A stretch of 64,000 bases of DNA from Paraburkholderia sp. BL21I4N1. GTDB taxonomy: Bacteria > Pseudomonadota > Gammaproteobacteria > Burkholderiales > Burkholderiaceae. The notes beneath the pieces are model-generated. The model was not told the DNA's origin. It did no database searches and was given only the letters and a program-made list of their open reading frames with translations. The stretch spans positions 124,001 through 188,000 of the forward strand of contig NZ_PVEN01000010.1 of the NCBI RefSeq assembly GCF_002973525.1, in the 5' to 3' direction. This document shows, piece by piece, positions 62,164 through 64,000 of this stretch. Made by a program: the position numbers and the translations under genes. Each line of letters begins with the position of its first letter. Position 1 is the stretch's first letter.

Positions 62164-63594
62164 ATGTCCAAAGAATTTGACGTCGTCGTGATCGGCGCGG
62201 GCCCCGGCGGTTATATCGCCGCCATTCGCGCAGCGCAGCTCGGCAAGACCGTCGCATGTATCGAGAAGTGGAAGAACCCGGCCGGCGCGCTGAAGCTCGG
62301 CGGCACGTGCTTGAACGTGGGTTGCATTCCGTCGAAGGCGCTGCTCGCGTCGTCGGAAGAATTTGAAAACGCATCGCATCACCTGGCTGACCACGGCATC
62401 TCCGTGGAAAACGTCCAGGTCGACATCGCGAAGATGCTGGCCCGCAAGGAAAGCATCGTCGAGAAGATGACGAAGGGTATCGAATTCCTGTTCCGCAAGA
62501 ACAAGATCACCTGGCTCAAGGGTCACGGCAAGTTCACCGGCAAGGCGGACGCCGGCGTGCAGATCGAAGTGAGCGGCGAAGGCGAGACGGAAGTCGTCAC
62601 GGCAAAGAACGTGATTATCGCCACGGGTTCGAAGGCGCGTCATCTGCCGGGCATTCCGGTCGACAATAAGATCGTCGCCGACAACGAAGGCGCCCTGACG
62701 TTCGACAGCGTGCCGAAGAAGCTGGCCGTGATCGGCGCCGGCGTGATCGGTCTGGAACTCGGTTCGGTGTGGCGTCGTCTCGGTGCGGACGTGACCGTGC
62801 TCGAAGCGCTGCCGGAATTCCTCGGCGCGGCCGACCAGTCGCTGGCCAAGGAAGCCGCCAAGCAGTTCAAGAAGCAGGGTCTCGACATTCACGTCGGCGT
62901 GAAGGTCGGCGAAGTGAAGGCAACGGACAAGAACGTCACGATCGCTTACACGGACAAGGACGGCAACGCGCAATCGCTCGAAGCCGACCGTCTGATCGTG
63001 TCGATCGGCCGTGTGCCGAACACGGACAACCTCGGCCTCGAAGCGATCGGCCTGAAGGCCAACGAGCGCGGCTTCATCGATGTCGACGACCACTGCGCGA
63101 CGGCGGTGCCGAACGTGTACGCGATCGGCGACGTGGTGCGTGGCCCGATGCTCGCGCACAAGGCGGAAGACGAAGGCGTGCTGGTGGCCGAGATCATCGA
63201 CGGTCAGAAGCCGCATATCGACTACAACTGCGTTCCGTGGGTGATCTACACCGAACCGGAAATCGCGTGGGTCGGCAAGACCGAACAGCAACTGAAGGCG
63301 GAAGGCCGCGAAGTCAAGACGGGCCAGTTCCCGTTCATGGCGAACGGCCGCGCGCTCGGCATCAACAAGGCGGATGGTTTCGTCAAGATGATCGCCGACG
63401 CGAAGACCGACGAACTGCTCGGCGTGCACATCATCTCGGCCAACGCATCGGACCTGATCGCGGAAGCCGTGGTGGCGATGGAATTCAAGGCGGCGTCGGA
63501 AGACCTCGGCCGCATTTGCCATCCGCACCCGTCGCTGTCGGAAGTCATGCGCGAAGCGGCTCTTGCCGTGGACAAGCGCGCGCTGAACATGTAA
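62164..63594 (+). CDS. lpdA: Dihydrolipoamide dehydrogenase E3 component
   Basis: A 476-residue flavoprotein that reoxidises the lipoyl groups of 2-oxoacid dehydrogenases, passing electrons to NAD. FAD site VIGAGPGGYIAAIRAAQLG, redox-active cysteines in GGTCLNVGCIPSK, NAD site VIGAGVIGLELGSVW, and the His-Glu pair in HPHPSLSE at the dimer interface are present. No N-terminal lipoyl domain, unlike some pyruvate dehydrogenase-linked versions. Starts at ATG 62164 (AAAGGAT upstream) rather than 62128. Third in the odh operon. Confidence 0.97.
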   Translation: MSKEFDVVVIGAGPGGYIAAIRAAQLGKTVACIEKWKNPAGALKLGGTCLNVGCIPSKALLASSEEFENASHHLADHGISVENVQVDIAKMLARKESIVEKMTKGIEFLFRKNKITWLKGHGKFTGKADAGVQIEVSGEGETEVVTAKNVIIATGSKARHLPGIPVDNKIVADNEGALTFDSVPKKLAVIGAGVIGLELGSVWRRLGADVTVLEALPEFLGAADQSLAKEAAKQFKKQGLDIHVGVKVGEVKATDKNVTIAYTDKDGNAQSLEADRLIVSIGRVPNTDNLGLEAIGLKANERGFIDVDDHCATAVPNVYAIGDVVRGPMLAHKAEDEGVLVAEIIDGQKPHIDYNCVPWVIYTEPEIAWVGKTEQQLKAEGREVKTGQFPFMANGRALGINKADGFVKMIADAKTDELLGVHIISANASDLIAEAVVAMEFKAASEDLGRICHPHPSLSEVMREAALAVDKRALNM

Positions 63595-63635
63595 TCACGC
63601 GCACGCCTGACTGAACGTAATTCGGCATCACCACG

Positions 63636-63671
63636 AAGGCGGGCGGGTTCATTCCCTCCCGCCTTTCTTTT
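63636..63671 (+). terminator. Terminator after lpdA
   Basis: AAGGCGGG at 63636-63643 pairs with CCCGCCTT at 63658-63665 around a 14-base loop, with further G:C pairing inside, followed by TCTTTTTT. It separates lpdA from zapE by about 15 bases. Confidence 0.75.
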
Positions 63672-63684
63672 TTGCAGCAACACA

Positions 63685-64000
63685 ATGAACGTCACCGAAT
63701 ACTACGAAAAAGAACTGCAGACGCGGGGCTATCAATCGGACCCGGCGCAGCTCGCGGCGGTCGACCGCCTGCAGCGGTGCTATGAGGAGTGGGTCGAATA
63801 CAAATCGCGCCGCTCGAATGCGTTCAAGAAGCTGATCATTCACCCGGATCTGCCGCGCGGCGTCTACATGTGGGGCGGCGTAGGGCGGGGCAAGAGCTTC
63901 CTGATGGACAGCTTCTACATGATCGTGCCGGTGCAGCGCAAAACGCGGCTGCATTTCCACGAGTTCATGCGCGAGGTGCACCGCGAACTGGAAGAGCTGA
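63685..64000 (+). CDS. zapE: Cell-division AFG1-like ATPase ZapE, 5' part only
   Basis: An open frame from ATG 63685 runs off the right edge after 105 codons. It reads MNVTEYYEKELQTRGYQSDP, then KLIIHPDLPRGVYMW and a Walker A motif GGVGRGKSFLMD, and later LHFHEFMREVHRELEEL. These are hallmarks of ZapE/YhcM, the AFG1-type ATPase that joins the division ring. The remaining two thirds, including Walker B, lie outside the window. It follows the odh operon across a terminator. Confidence 0.9.
   Translation, partial: MNVTEYYEKELQTRGYQSDPAQLAAVDRLQRCYEEWVEYKSRRSNAFKKLIIHPDLPRGVYMWGGVGRGKSFLMDSFYMIVPVQRKTRLHFHEFMREVHRELEEL

Noticed and set aside
1..64000. Search for tRNA, rRNA and CRISPR arrays
   Set aside because: I saw no conserved tRNA arms, rRNA segments or spaced direct repeats; absence is by eye and not proven.

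Overview
The window looks like chromosomal DNA of a Burkholderiales bacterium, most likely Paraburkholderia or a close relative. I infer this from the high GC content, strong G/C third-position bias (which produces very long antisense shadow frames), the order scpB-rluB-rimP-nusA-infB-rbfA-truB followed by a MarR/Emr efflux cluster, typA and odhA-odhB-lpdA-zapE, and a recC-recB-recD operon. No database search was possible; species-level placement is inference.

Layout. (1) 443-6954: a type VI secretion (T6SS) cargo island of VgrG spike, phospholipase D-type (Tle5-like) effector, Sel1-repeat lipoprotein (probable Tli5-type immunity) and a PAAR tip whose start is damaged or unusual; a small two-span membrane protein follows. 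(2) 7645-9000: a TetR-CPBP protease pair on the minus strand with a perfect 12+12 bp inverted repeat at the regulator's start. (3) 9003-12960: an accessory patch with a secreted DUF3857/transglutaminase-like protein and an AT-rich stretch carrying a bacteriocin-like gene with a double-glycine leader. That gene is broken by one base in a G4 run and is followed by a two-span candidate immunity protein. (4) 12882-17812: a GCCGC microsatellite, two small unknown genes behind a LexA-type SOS box, a GAF-GGDEF protein, a LysR/aldo-keto reductase pair with a decayed cupin gene between them, and a small membrane protein. (5) 17861-30338: a FUSC-type membrane protein, the translationally coupled recC-recB-recD operon, and a VC0807-like membrane protein. 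(6) 30504-39470: mixed single genes, including ArfB ribosome rescue, an EAL protein, a monooxygenase-like protein, small exported proteins, a YdcF-like protein, an isolated IS5/IS402-type transposase N-domain, a LysR regulator and an aminotransferase. (7) 39841-50042: chromosome segregation and translation housekeeping: scpB, rluB, then rimP-nusA-infB behind a promoter plus leader terminator, then rbfA-truB. (8) 50166-55162: marR - outer-membrane factor - emrA - emrB, a tripartite drug-efflux operon read leftward. (9) 55508-64000: typA, the 2-oxoglutarate dehydrogenase operon odhA-odhB-lpdA, and the 5' end of zapE, cut by the window edge.

The points most worth a second look are the frameshifted bacteriocin-like gene and its neighbour (11651-12209), the LexA box in front of an uncharacterised two-gene unit (12961-13725), the PAAR start problem (6619-6954), and the leader terminator ahead of rimP-nusA-infB (43200-43318). 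I saw no tRNA, rRNA or CRISPR array.
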